50,553 bases of DNA from Terriglobia bacterium (GCA_009838515.1 VXRL01000090.1:1-50553); one strand, 5' to 3'. Positions 25,201 to 34,241 are shown, numbered from the stretch's first letter. A program made the numbers and translations. The notes: a model not told the origin generated them from the sequence alone.

Positions 25201-26607
25201 CTAGTCGCTGAAGCAATACAGCTTGCTGCCCGTGCGAACGTACAAGCAGTCACTCCCGATGGCAGGCGTGGCATAGACCTCTTCTCCGAGATCGTTGGTT
25301 TGCAGCACGGTCCAATCCGCGCCGGCCTCCAGCACGACTGCCTTGCCGGTCTCGCTGAGCATGTAGATCTTGCCATCGCCGGCAACCGGCGAGGCGTAGT
25401 AGGAGTCGATCGCGTCGGACAGCCGCGCCTGCTTCAGCACGGCTCCGGAATCCGGGTCGAGCGCGGTCACGATCCCTCCGTTGCGGACCAGGTAGAGGAC
25501 GTCCTCGTACAGGATGGGGGACGCCACGTCGGGCAGAGACTTCTGGTGTCGCCACAAGCGGTGGGACCCTGTCACGTTGCCGCGACCGCCGAGTCGGATT
25601 GCCATGCAAGAGTTCTCAGACACGCGCCGGGCGCGATAGTGCGCCCAGTCACGCGCGTTTAGCGTCCCGTTCTTGTTCCGATCGTGCATGGCCCAATTCT
25701 CCGGCAGCCAATTCGTGGGGATCTCCTCCTTGTCAAGCTCGGCATCTCCGTTGGCGTCGAAGCGCTCGCTCATTTCGCGGAAAGGCGGCAGTTCCAAGCG
25801 CACGGCTGGCTCGCCGCCCGGGGCCCAGCCGTTGAAGAAGAGCCGATCCCCGGCCAGCACGGGAACGGACTTCACCTGGTAGGTCAGGCCGTCGACGCGC
25901 CATACCTCGCTGCCGTCCGGGGCGTATCCGGTCATGCGGTACGAGCCGGGCACGATGATCTCCGGTCCCGCCGCGCCTTCCTCGTAGACGGCCGGCGTCG
26001 AAAAGCTGTGCACGAAATCGGGACGCTCCCGCTTCCAGAGGATCTCGCCGTTGGCCGGATCGACGGCAATGAGGTATGCGCCCAGATCCTGGTCGCAGAC
26101 CATGATCAGCTTGCCATCGGCCAAGATCGGCGAAGCTCCCATGCCGTGATAGTTGGTGAACGGCCCCAGTGGCAGAGACCACAGCTGGTCCCCGTCGGGG
26201 CCGTAGGCGAGCATTCCATAGCCGCCGAAGAAGACATAGACGTTCGTGCCATCCGTAACAGGCGTCGAGGAGGCTTCGTGGTTGCGCCGGTTCATCCTCT
26301 CCACGCGCCGCGACGGGGCCGCTCGCCGCCACAGTTCCCGGCCAGTCGCGCGGTCGAACGCTAGCGTGAGCAACTGGCCGTCGTCGGCAGCCGTGAGGTA
26401 GAGCCGATCCGAGGACAAGACCGCAGAGGACTTGCCGGGCGGAACGGTGACTTCCCATCGGGAGTTGGCACCGGGCCCGAGGGCAACCGGCAAGCGGCCA
26501 GTGTCGGCAACGCCGCTGCCATTGGGACCGCGAAACCTAGCCCACTCCGCGGCCGACACTGCGCCTGCGGCGAGCAGTGCGGACAGCAAGACCTTGGCAA
26601 TCTGCAT
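25201..26607 (-). CDS. PQQ-type beta-propeller protein with EF-hand-like insert
   Basis: This 468-residue exported protein starts at the ATG at 26607, where a Sec signal begins (QIAKVLLSALLAAGAVSAAEWARFRGP). Repeated propeller strands (AFDRATGRELWRR, AVDPANGEILWKRERP, ALDPDSGAVLKQARL) indicate a PQQ/BamB-like propeller. Between blades lies an insert with two calcium-type loops: DANGDAELDKEE (284-295) and DRNKNGTLNARD (309-320). PQQ-dehydrogenase catalytic residues are not evident, so enzymatic activity is doubtful. Such proteins are frequent beside sulfatase and DUF1501 genes in Planctomycetes-like genomes. Confidence 0.85.
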   Translation of the reverse strand: MQIAKVLLSALLAAGAVSAAEWARFRGPNGSGVADTGRLPVALGPGANSRWEVTVPPGKSSAVLSSDRLYLTAADDGQLLTLAFDRATGRELWRRAAPSRRVERMNRRNHEASSTPVTDGTNVYVFFGGYGMLAYGPDGDQLWSLPLGPFTNYHGMGASPILADGKLIMVCDQDLGAYLIAVDPANGEILWKRERPDFVHSFSTPAVYEEGAAGPEIIVPGSYRMTGYAPDGSEVWRVDGLTYQVKSVPVLAGDRLFFNGWAPGGEPAVRLELPPFREMSERFDANGDAELDKEEIPTNWLPENWAMHDRNKNGTLNARDWAHYRARRVSENSCMAIRLGGRGNVTGSHRLWRHQKSLPDVASPILYEDVLYLVRNGGIVTALDPDSGAVLKQARLSDAIDSYYASPVAGDGKIYMLSETGKAVVLEAGADWTVLQTNDLGEEVYATPAIGSDCLYVRTGSKLYCFSD

Positions 26608-26613
26608 GCCATA

Positions 26614-26619
26614 GTTATA
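26614..26619 (-). promoter_or_regulatory. -10 hexamer TATAAC before propeller gene, leaderless geometry
   Basis: TATAAC on the minus strand ends six bases before the ATG at 26607. No Shine-Dalgarno lies between them. The position matches a transcript beginning at the start codon. Confidence 0.45.
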
Positions 26620-26757
26620 GCGCTTCGGGCGTGGGCGGTTGCGCTCGTGACCAAGGGCGAGTCCGAGCCGGCGCACACGCCGAAGCGGCGCCCAACGCTC
26701 GTTCGCAGGCGGCACACAACGTTTCCAATCGCAGAGCGTTCCGGGTACGATGAGTTC

Positions 26758-29052
26758 TTGGTCCGGTCACGCTTCAGGATCGCCCTGCTTGCGCTGGGCG
26801 CCGCAGCGGCAGTAGCGCCGCTTCGCTCCGCCGATCAGGCCCTTGTCAGGCAGTACTGCACCGGTTGCCATAACGACAGCGCACAGACGGCCGGCGTCTC
26901 CTTGCAAGGGCTCGATCCCGCCCGGCCTGGTCTGGATCCGGCGCTCTGGGAGAGGGTCTTGCGCAAGGTAGGGTCGGGCGAGATGCCGCCGTCAGGCCTG
27001 CCCGCTCCAGAACAGTCCCAGCGCTCAGAGTTCCTCGCCCGTCTGGAGCAGGCGCTCGACGAGGCAGCCCGCGCAAATCCCGACCCGGGGCGCCCGCCGG
27101 CCCACCGGCTCAACCGGGCCGAGTACTCCAACGCGGTTCGCGACCTGCTGCACCTGGACCTCGATCTCACCGCGATGTTGCCCGGCGACGATTCCGGCTA
27201 CGGGTTCGACAACATCGCGGATGTGCTGACCCTGTCGCCGGCTCTGCTGGACCGCTACATGTTCGCCGCGCGCCACGTAAGCCGGTTGGGGGTGGGCGCG
27301 GCAGTCTCGAAGGCCCAGAAGGACATCTTCGTGCGCAATCGGGAAACCGGATTCCGCTACGCCGGCCACACGCCCGCATCAAGACTGGACCTGCCTATCG
27401 GGTCGAGTCGCGGAACCGCTCTGAAGTACTACTTCCCTCTCGCGGGCGAATACATCATCTCTGCGGCCTTGGACCAAGGGGACAGCCGAACGAGCTATGA
27501 ACACTACCAGACCCGCCTGCCGGTACAGGCCGGGATGCGCACGCTGACACTCGCATTCCCGGGCGAATCCTCGCGCGCGGAGCGCACCGCGCCGAGCGGG
27601 AGCAGCGAGCCGGCGAGGCCGCATCCTCCCTTTGATGTCCGCTTGGACGGCAGGCGTCTTGAGCTGCTGCAGCTGCCCGATGCAACGCAGCCCTTCAAGC
27701 TCCGCTGGATCTCCATCGAAGGCCCGTTCGAGCCGCAAGGCCCCGGCGATACCGCCAGTCGCCGCAAGATCTTCACCTGCCGGCCCGAGAGCGCGGAAAA
27801 GGCGCGTCCGTGCGCCGAGAAAATCGTCTCGAGTCTGGCGCGCCAGGCCTACCGGCGGCCAGTCGACGACCAAGACTTGGCGGCACTGATGGCGATGTAC
27901 GAGCTCGGGCAGGCGGAAGGGGGGTTCGAATCCGGCATCGAGCGGGCCATCCGAGCGCTACTCGTCTCTCCCAGCTTCTTGTTCCGCCTCGAACCGGGCC
28001 CGGACGACTCACAGCCCGGCGAGCCGTTCCGCATCAGCGACACCGCCCTGGCCTCGCGGCTGTCGTTCTTCTTGTGGAGCAGCCTGCCTGACGAAGAGCT
28101 GCTTGCCGCCGCCGAGCAGGGCCGCTTGCGCGACGAGCGCGAGCTGGAGCGCCAAGTCCGCAGGATGCTGGCCGACCGGCGGGCGAACGCGCTGGTGGAG
28201 AATTTCGCGGGCCAATGGCTGGAGTTGCGCAAGGTGGCGAGAATCAAGCCCGACGAGATTCTGTTCCCGGAATTTGACGCTGAACTGCGCTTTGCGATGC
28301 GGCGGGAGACGGAGCTGTTCTTCGCCGACATCCTGAAGAGCAATCGGACCGCGCTCGAACTGCTCGACGCCGACTACACGTTCCTGAACGAAAGGCTGGC
28401 CGCGCACTATGGCATCGCTGGCGTGCGAGGCCAGCAGTTCCGCCGGGTCGGCCTCACGGACGCGCGGCGCGGTGGCCTGCTCGGCCAAGCCAGCGTGCTG
28501 GCCGTCACTTCCTACCCCAACCGCACATCCGTGGTGATCCGCGGCAAGTGGATCTTGGAAAACCTCTTCGGCATGCCGCCACCACCGCCCCCGCCGGACA
28601 TACCTGAACTCGAGGAGGCCGCGCCGGAGGGCGAGCACCTCACCTTGCGGGAGCTGATGACGCTGCACAGCCAGAGCCCGACCTGCGCCAGCTGTCACGT
28701 GAGGATGGATCCGATCGGTTTCGCGTTGGAGAACTTCGACGCGATCGGGCGCTGGCGCGACAAGGACGGCGAAGTGCCGATCGACGCCTCGGGCGAACTG
28801 CCGGGCGGAATCCAGTTCAGCGGCCCCGAGGAGCTAAAACAGACGTTCACGACCGTGTTGAAGGACGCTTTCGCGAGAACTGTTGTGGAAAAACTGCTCA
28901 CGTACGCCCTAGGCAGGGGCCTGGAGTATTACGATAGACCTGTAGTGCGAGCAATCGCCCGCGAGGGGGAAGGGTCTAGCTATCGCTTCGCCGACCTCAT
29001 CGTGGCCGTGACCAAGAGCATGCCGTTCCAGATGCGCCGGGGGGCTGAATGA
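26758..29052 (+). CDS. DUF1592-family multidomain protein with two CxxCH motifs
   Basis: This large exported protein (about 764 residues) carries the DUF1587-1595-1592-1588-1585 domain series. The Cys-x-x-Cys-His motifs YCTGCH (Cys34) and TCASCH (late, in the DUF1588 part, followed by VRMDPIGFALENFDAIGRWR) suggest covalent heme or a cytochrome-like fold. Core landmarks are HRLNRAEYSNAVRDLL, DDSGYGFDNIADVLTLSP and ALASRLSFFLWSSLPDEELL. The start is uncertain: there is no ATG. I favour TTG at 26758, which opens a signal peptide (RFRIALLALGAAAAVAPLRSA). GTG at 26647 is the upstream alternative. It is coupled by ATGA overlap to the DUF1552 gene. Confidence 0.85.
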   Translation: MVRSRFRIALLALGAAAAVAPLRSADQALVRQYCTGCHNDSAQTAGVSLQGLDPARPGLDPALWERVLRKVGSGEMPPSGLPAPEQSQRSEFLARLEQALDEAARANPDPGRPPAHRLNRAEYSNAVRDLLHLDLDLTAMLPGDDSGYGFDNIADVLTLSPALLDRYMFAARHVSRLGVGAAVSKAQKDIFVRNRETGFRYAGHTPASRLDLPIGSSRGTALKYYFPLAGEYIISAALDQGDSRTSYEHYQTRLPVQAGMRTLTLAFPGESSRAERTAPSGSSEPARPHPPFDVRLDGRRLELLQLPDATQPFKLRWISIEGPFEPQGPGDTASRRKIFTCRPESAEKARPCAEKIVSSLARQAYRRPVDDQDLAALMAMYELGQAEGGFESGIERAIRALLVSPSFLFRLEPGPDDSQPGEPFRISDTALASRLSFFLWSSLPDEELLAAAEQGRLRDERELERQVRRMLADRRANALVENFAGQWLELRKVARIKPDEILFPEFDAELRFAMRRETELFFADILKSNRTALELLDADYTFLNERLAAHYGIAGVRGQQFRRVGLTDARRGGLLGQASVLAVTSYPNRTSVVIRGKWILENLFGMPPPPPPPDIPELEEAAPEGEHLTLRELMTLHSQSPTCASCHVRMDPIGFALENFDAIGRWRDKDGEVPIDASGELPGGIQFSGPEELKQTFTTVLKDAFARTVVEKLLTYALGRGLEYYDRPVVRAIAREGEGSSYRFADLIVAVTKSMPFQMRRGAE

Positions 29053-30410
29053 CGTTCGTGACCAACAAATCGCTATCTCGCCGCGCGGTGCTGCGCGGCT
29101 TGGGGGCGACCGTGGCCCTGCCCTTCATGGACGCCATGGTGCCAGCATACGGTGCGTCCCGCATCGCGGCGAGCGCGCCCGCGCTGCGCATGGGCTTCGT
29201 CTACGTGCCGAACGGCATCATGGACCTCAAGGGCGAGTGGACGCCTCAGGGCGAGGGTCGGAACTTCGAGTTCAGCCAGATCACTGCGGGTCTGGAGCCG
29301 TACCGCCAGCACGTGACCGTGATCAGCGGGCTGGCCCAGCTCAACGGCCGGCCTGGCGCGGACGGCGCCGGCGACCATGCCCGGGCGGGCGCGACCTTCC
29401 TCACGGGTGCGCGTCCGATCAAGACTGAGGGCATCGGCATTCGCGCGGGCGTTTCCGCAGACCAGCTCGCCGCCCGCTCTCTGGGCGAGCACACGCAGAT
29501 CGCCTCCCTCGAAACCGGGATCGAGGAGCAGAGCGTGGCTGGTGGCTGCGATTCCGGCTATAGCTGCGCCTATACCAACACGATCTCCTGGCGCACTCCC
29601 ACGGCGCCAAACCCGGTCGAGGACAACCCCAGGCGACTGTTCGAGCGACTGTTCGGCGATGGCGAGAGCACCGACCCTGCCGAGCGGCTCGCGAAGCTGC
29701 GCGAGCAACGCACGATCCTGGACTTCGTCCGCGAAGACCTAGCGCGCCTGCGGACCGAGCTGGGCGCAGATGACCGGCGCAAGCTGGAAGAGTACGTCGA
29801 AGCCATCCGCGATCTGGAGCGGCGCATCGAGCGGGCGGAGGCACAGAGCGGCCAGCAACTGCCCACCTTCCACCGGCCGGGCGGTGTCCCGGACAGCTTT
29901 GACGAGCATGCCAAGCTGATGATCGACCTGCAGGTGCTGGCCTTCCAGGCGGACCTGACGCGCGTCTCCAGCTTCATGATGGGGCGGGAGGGCACCTGGC
30001 GCAGCTATCCGGGCATCGGCGTTCCGGACGCGCACCACGCCGTCACGCACCATTCGCATGATGCAGAAAAGATCTCCAAGGTCATCTTGATCAACAAGCA
30101 CCACGTCAAGACGTTCGGCTATATGCTGGACAAGATGCGGTCGATCCAAGATGGCGATGGCAGCCTGCTAGACCACTCGATGCTGCTCTACGGCAGCTCG
30201 ATCTCGGATGGCAACCAGCACCTGCACCACGACCTGCCGCTGGTCTTGGCCGGCGGCGCAGGCGGGCAGCTGCCTGGAGGTCGCCATCTGCGCTACTCGC
30301 GCGAGACGCCCATGAACAACTTGCTGCTGACCATGCTCGACATGGCAGGGGTGCCGACCGAAAAGCTCGGCGATAGCACCGGCAAGCTGGAAGGTCTCAC
30401 CATCGCATAG
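29049..30410 (+). CDS. DUF1552 family protein, exported
   Basis: This 453-residue protein is the standard partner of DUF1592 proteins. It has a Tat-like N-terminus (SRRAVLRGLGATVALPFMDAM) and the DUF1552 body: MGFVYVPNGIMDLKGEWTP, GDHARAGATFLTGARPIKTEG, SLETGIEEQSVAGGCDSGYSCAYTNTISWRTP, LLYGSSISDGNQHLHHDLPLVLAGG. Its ATG overlaps the TGA of the DUF1592 gene, so the products are made together and may form one exported complex. Biochemical role is unknown; the fold is probably phosphatase/sulfatase-like. Confidence 0.9.
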   Translation: MTFVTNKSLSRRAVLRGLGATVALPFMDAMVPAYGASRIAASAPALRMGFVYVPNGIMDLKGEWTPQGEGRNFEFSQITAGLEPYRQHVTVISGLAQLNGRPGADGAGDHARAGATFLTGARPIKTEGIGIRAGVSADQLAARSLGEHTQIASLETGIEEQSVAGGCDSGYSCAYTNTISWRTPTAPNPVEDNPRRLFERLFGDGESTDPAERLAKLREQRTILDFVREDLARLRTELGADDRRKLEEYVEAIRDLERRIERAEAQSGQQLPTFHRPGGVPDSFDEHAKLMIDLQVLAFQADLTRVSSFMMGREGTWRSYPGIGVPDAHHAVTHHSHDAEKISKVILINKHHVKTFGYMLDKMRSIQDGDGSLLDHSMLLYGSSISDGNQHLHHDLPLVLAGGAGGQLPGGRHLRYSRETPMNNLLLTMLDMAGVPTEKLGDSTGKLEGLTIA

Positions 30411-30419
30411 GGACCCTCG

Positions 30420-31781
30420 GTGCGGACTATTCGCCGTCGCCAGACTTGCGCGGCGACCGCGCTCTGCGCCGTCGCCCTGCCTGTCGGCGCCTTCGCTGGC
30501 GACGCTGGCTTGGTAGAGGCGCTGAAGCAGCGCGACCGGGCGGCTGTCTCGGAATTGCTGCAGCGTGGCGGCAGCGCCATCAACGCCGCCCTGCCGGATG
30601 GCTCGACGCCGCTCGCTTGGGCCGCGCACTTACAGGATCTCGAGACCGTCCGAAGCCTGCTAGAGGCCGGTGCCGAGGTCAACACCGCCGACGCGTACGG
30701 CGACACTCCGCTCACGCTGGCGTGCGCCAACGGCGATGCGCCCATGGTGATGGCGCTGCTTGGGGCCGGGGCGGATCCGATGGTGAGTCGCTGGAACGGA
30801 GAGACCCCGCTGATGCTGGCAGCCGGTACGGGACTGGCGGATGCCGTGAGGCTGATGCTTGCGCGGGGAGCCGACCCCGACGCCCAAGAGCGCGGACGCG
30901 GCCAGACAGCCCTGATGTGGGCCTCCGCCGACGGCCACCCTGAGACGGTGGCGGCCCTGGCAGAAGCCGGGGCGGATCTCAACATCCAGTCCGAGCAGGG
31001 ATTCACAGCCCTGATGTTTGCGATCACCCGCAATGATCTGGCATCGATGCGGGTTCTGCTGGAGGCCGGTGCCGACCCGGGCACACTCGCCTATGACGGC
31101 AGCCGGCCCACGAACATTGCCGCCTCGTACGCCCACAGCGACGCGCTAGAGCTGCTGCTGAAATTGAGCGCCGCCAGCTCGACGCCGGACAACGCAGGCC
31201 GGACACCGCTGTACTTGGCGGCCCGAGCGGGCGACGCGAAGGCGGTCGAAATGCTGCTGGCAGCAGGGGCCGATCCCAACCTACACACCTATCCGGTCGA
31301 AAACCTCGGCGCGGACCGCGACCTGCGTAGGCGCGACGCCGAGGACACGCCGTTGCTCGCGGCGGCGCTGGAGGGGCATCTCGCGGTGATGCGAATGCTC
31401 GTTGCCGCGGGAGCCGACACCAAGGCCCGCACGCAGGATGGTGCGACGCTGCTGATGCAAGCGGTGCGGAGTGCCCAGATGCCGGTCGTCCAGTACGCCT
31501 ATACGCTGGACAACGACCTCGCGGCGAAGACCTCAATCGGGCGCACGGTCATGCACGCATCGGTCATGCTGACCTCGTTTCGCGCGACGGAAGACGAGAT
31601 CTGCGAGATCATCCGCTTCCTGGCCGACGAGGGCGCGGACCCGGACCCCATCGACGCAGGCGGCCGGACAGCCATCTCCACCGCGGACGTGTGGCCGATG
31701 GAGAAGGCCGCGATGCTGCTGTACGAAATCACGGTCGCTGCCGGTCGGCAGCCGAAGATTCTTCCCACGAACCTCCGCTAA
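30420..31781 (+). CDS. Exported ankyrin-repeat protein
   Basis: This 453-residue protein starts at a GTG 9 nt after the DUF1552 gene. A signal peptide (ATALCAVALPVGAFAGDA) is followed by about ten ankyrin repeats; clear units read TPLAWAAHLQDLETVRSLLEAGAEVNTADAYGDTPL, with further TPLMLAAGTG, TALMWASADG and TPLYLAARAGDAKAVEMLLAAGADPN units. Ankyrin repeats are protein-binding scaffolds. Linkage to the DUF1592-DUF1552 pair suggests it binds or organises them in the periplasm. No catalytic domain is present. Confidence 0.9.
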   Translation: MRTIRRRQTCAATALCAVALPVGAFAGDAGLVEALKQRDRAAVSELLQRGGSAINAALPDGSTPLAWAAHLQDLETVRSLLEAGAEVNTADAYGDTPLTLACANGDAPMVMALLGAGADPMVSRWNGETPLMLAAGTGLADAVRLMLARGADPDAQERGRGQTALMWASADGHPETVAALAEAGADLNIQSEQGFTALMFAITRNDLASMRVLLEAGADPGTLAYDGSRPTNIAASYAHSDALELLLKLSAASSTPDNAGRTPLYLAARAGDAKAVEMLLAAGADPNLHTYPVENLGADRDLRRRDAEDTPLLAAALEGHLAVMRMLVAAGADTKARTQDGATLLMQAVRSAQMPVVQYAYTLDNDLAAKTSIGRTVMHASVMLTSFRATEDEICEIIRFLADEGADPDPIDAGGRTAISTADVWPMEKAAMLLYEITVAAGRQPKILPTNLR

Positions 31782-31793
31782 CACACTCTGCAC

Positions 31794-31822
31794 TTGCCCT
31801 CAGCGGCGCTCTGGGTTAGTCT
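31794..31822 (+). promoter_or_regulatory. Promoter before zinc-ribbon/PspC gene
   Basis: TTGCCC at 31794-31799, a 17-base spacer, and TAGTCT at 31817-31822. The predicted start at about 31829 leaves only about six leader bases before the ATG at 31835, with no Shine-Dalgarno. Confidence 0.45.
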
Positions 31823-31834
31823 CTAGTCAAACAG

Positions 31835-32161
31835 ATGTTTTGCGAAAGCTGCGGATTCGAAGTCGAGGAAGACGACCGCTTCTGCCGCCAGTGCGGCAAG
31901 CCCGTCGATGGCTCCGCGGCTGAGCAGATTCAACGTATCTGCATGCGCAAGCGGAAGGGCCGCATGGTGGCCGGCGTTTGCAACGGCTGCGCGAGCTACT
32001 TCGGCAAGGACCTGGCGACCCTTCGAGTCATTTGGACGATCGCGGCCGTGATTCCGCCGATCTTCCCCGGGGTGGTGGCATACCTAGTGTGCTGGCTGTT
32101 ATTGCCGGTAGACCCGTCCGAGGAGCCCCCGGCAGCCGACCAAACGGCGGCAGCCCACTAG
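31835..32161 (+). CDS. Zinc-ribbon plus PspC-domain membrane protein
   Basis: This 108-residue protein has an N-terminal zinc ribbon with paired cysteines (MFCESCGFEVEEDDRFCRQCG: Cys3, Cys6, Cys17, Cys20). A PspC domain follows, with a basic stretch (CMRKRKGRMVAGVCNGCASYFGKDLATLRVIW) and one or two membrane segments (AAVIPPIFPGVVAYLVCWLLL). PspC proteins sense or respond to inner-membrane stress. It lies 11 nt upstream of the kinase gene and is likely cotranscribed with it, though no functional link is known. Confidence 0.85.
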   Translation: MFCESCGFEVEEDDRFCRQCGKPVDGSAAEQIQRICMRKRKGRMVAGVCNGCASYFGKDLATLRVIWTIAAVIPPIFPGVVAYLVCWLLLPVDPSEEPPAADQTAAAH

Positions 32162-32172
32162 TTCGTCGCTCC

Positions 32173-33162
32173 GTGATCGAGACAGTCGCCTATGCCCGCG
32201 CGGGCGTGCTCGGAAACCCTTCCGACGGATATTTCGGCAAGACGCTGGCCGCCACCGTGCGGAACTTCCGCTCTCGCACGCTGCTGTATCCCAGCGCCCG
32301 GCTGGAAATCCGCCTCTCCGCAGCGGACATGCCGGTCTGGGAGAATCTGGACCAGCTTCGCGCCCACACTCGCTGGCGCGGCTACTACGGCGGCATCCGT
32401 ATCATCCGCGCGCTGATCATGCGCTTCAGCGACTACTGCGCGGCGGAAGGGATCGAGCTGCGCGACCGCAACTTCACGATCGAGTACGAATCGAACATCC
32501 CGCTGCGTCTGGGAATGGGCGGATCTTCCGCCATCATCACCTCCTCGCTGAGGGCGTTGATGGCCCATTTCAAGGTGGACATCCCGCTACCTGTCCAAGC
32601 CAACCTGGTGCTCGAAACGGAAACCCGAGAGCTAGGCGTCTCGGCCGGCCTGCAGGACCGCGTCGTGCAGGTATACGAGGGCTTGGTCTACATGGACTTC
32701 GACCGAGGCCTAATGGAATCCAAGGGCTTCGGCAATTACGAATCGATGGACGCCTCTCTGCTGCCCAACCTGTACGTCGCATACCGCACCAACCTCAGCG
32801 AAGGCACGGAAGTGTTTCACAACGATCTGCGGAGGCGCTACGACTCGGGAGACCCCGCCGTGCGGGCCGCGATGCTGCAGTGGGCCGCGATGGCGTCTGA
32901 GGGCCGCAAGGCCCTGATCGAGGGAGACAACCAGCGCTTCGGGGAACTGATTGACGCCAATTTCGATCTGCGCGCCCAAGTCTGCACGGTGAGCCGGGAA
33001 AACCTAGAGATGGTCCGAACTGCCCGAAACGCGGGCGCAACGGCCAAGTTCGCCGGATCCGGCGGGGCCATCATCGGCACCTACCGCGACGAAGAGCACT
33101 TCGAGAAGCTGAAGGCGGCGCTGGCGAAACTCGACGTTCAGGCGATCCGGCCCGTCGTCTAG
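32173..33162 (+). CDS. GHMP-family sugar kinase, glucuronokinase-like
   Basis: This 329-residue kinase starts at the GTG at 32173-32175. The GHMP ATP-binding motif is LGMGGSSA (113-120). The segments YARAGVLGNPSDGYFGKTL near the start, YYGGIRIIRALIMRFSDYC, NFTIEYESNIP and AKFAGSGGAIIG near the end closely match plant glucuronokinase as I remember it. That enzyme makes glucuronic acid 1-phosphate on the way to UDP-glucuronate. Related heptose and galactose kinases are alternatives. No UDP-sugar pyrophosphorylase gene is in the window. Translation is probably coupled to the PspC gene 11 nt upstream. Confidence 0.82.
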   Translation: MIETVAYARAGVLGNPSDGYFGKTLAATVRNFRSRTLLYPSARLEIRLSAADMPVWENLDQLRAHTRWRGYYGGIRIIRALIMRFSDYCAAEGIELRDRNFTIEYESNIPLRLGMGGSSAIITSSLRALMAHFKVDIPLPVQANLVLETETRELGVSAGLQDRVVQVYEGLVYMDFDRGLMESKGFGNYESMDASLLPNLYVAYRTNLSEGTEVFHNDLRRRYDSGDPAVRAAMLQWAAMASEGRKALIEGDNQRFGELIDANFDLRAQVCTVSRENLEMVRTARNAGATAKFAGSGGAIIGTYRDEEHFEKLKAALAKLDVQAIRPVV

Positions 33163-33193
33163 GCGGTCCAAGCCGTACAGCGCAGGCCGCGTA

Positions 33194-34153
33194 TCAGGCC
33201 GGAGGCCCTGGCAGGCATCCCGCGGTAAGCGTTCCGACCCGGCACAGATAATCGTCGGAGCACAGATAGAGCGTGGAGCCATCGCCTCCCCAGCACAGAT
33301 TCGCGATGCGTCGGCCCGTTGACACGCGCCCTAGGAGTGTTCCGTCCGGGCCAGCCACCCACACGCCGCCGGGACCCGTCGTGAAGATGTTGCCGGCCCG
33401 GTCGACCTTCATCCCGTCCGGCAAGCCCGGCGCTTCGGCAGCGAACTCGGTGAGATCGATCAGCGCGCTGCCGCCGCCCAAGCTGCCGTCCGCGAGCACC
33501 GGGTAGCTCATCACGACCGCCCTGCGGGGATTGGACTGCGTGACGTAAAGCAGCCGCTCGTCGGGAGAGAACGCCAAGCCGTTCGGATTCTCCAGCTCGT
33601 CGGTCAGCAGCACAGGTTCGCGTTCGCCCGGGCGCACGAGGTACACGCCACAGAACGGCAGCTCGCGAGCGGGATCGTCGTAGCGGTGGTGGAGCCCGTA
33701 GGCCGGATCGGTGAAGTACAGGTCGCCGTTGGAGCGCAGGACCAGGTCGTTGGGAGAATTCAAGCGCCCGCCCTGGTAGGAATCGGCCAGCGTGACCTTG
33801 CCCCCGCCATGCTCGAGCCTGGAAACCCGGCGGTCGCCGTGCTCGCACGCCAGAAGGCGGCCCTCGGGGTCCAGGGTCAGGCCGTTCGAGCCCGGCTCCT
33901 TGCCGTAGTAGGCCACTCCCGTATATCCGGACGGCTGCATCCACACACTGGTCCCGCCGTCCTCGCTCCAGCGGTAGATGGAATTGCGCGGGACGTCGGA
34001 AAAAAGCAGGTGCGCCTCGCTGGCGACCCACACCGGCCCCTCGGGCCAAGCGAACCCCACGTCGAGCAACTCGATCGGGGCGTCGGCTGCGATCAGGCCC
34101 TCGAGCCGTTCATCCAGACGGTCAATGGCGCCTAAGGTCGGAAATTTCGGCAC
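33194..34153 (-). CDS. SMP-30/gluconolactonase-family lactonase
   Basis: This 319-residue six-bladed propeller hydrolase starts at a GTG. The calcium/active-site residues of the family are visible: Glu38 (WPEGPVW), Asn135 (NSPNDLVL), Asn191 (ENPNGLAF) and Asp246 (LPDGMKVD). Members open sugar lactones to aldonic acids, or act on related esters. No signal peptide, so cytosolic. It is convergent with the glucuronokinase-like gene, with 31 nt between stops, and divergent from rimP. Specific substrate unknown. Confidence 0.88.
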   Translation of the reverse strand: MPKFPTLGAIDRLDERLEGLIAADAPIELLDVGFAWPEGPVWVASEAHLLFSDVPRNSIYRWSEDGGTSVWMQPSGYTGVAYYGKEPGSNGLTLDPEGRLLACEHGDRRVSRLEHGGGKVTLADSYQGGRLNSPNDLVLRSNGDLYFTDPAYGLHHRYDDPARELPFCGVYLVRPGEREPVLLTDELENPNGLAFSPDERLLYVTQSNPRRAVVMSYPVLADGSLGGGSALIDLTEFAAEAPGLPDGMKVDRAGNIFTTGPGGVWVAGPDGTLLGRVSTGRRIANLCWGGDGSTLYLCSDDYLCRVGTLTAGCLPGPPA

Positions 34154-34161
34154 GATACGAC

Positions 34162-34167
34162 ATTCTA
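34162..34167 (-). promoter_or_regulatory. -10 hexamer TAGAAT before lactonase gene, leaderless geometry
   Basis: TAGAAT on the minus strand is followed by eight bases and then the GTG at 34153. No Shine-Dalgarno is present, so the mRNA probably begins at the start codon. Confidence 0.45.
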
Positions 34168-34198
34168 TCCCGCCAGCGGCGAAATTCCGCCGGGGCGA

Positions 34199-34227
34199 TT
34201 GCCCGGCGCGCCGGAACCGGCTAGAAT
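34199..34227 (+). promoter_or_regulatory. Promoter of the rimP-nusA-infB operon
   Basis: TTGCCC at 34199-34204, a 17-base spacer, and TAGAAT at 34222-34227. The expected transcript start is about 34234, giving a leader of about 63 nt before rimP that contains the two hairpins described next. Confidence 0.55.
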
Positions 34228-34241
34228 GGGAGCAGTCGCAG

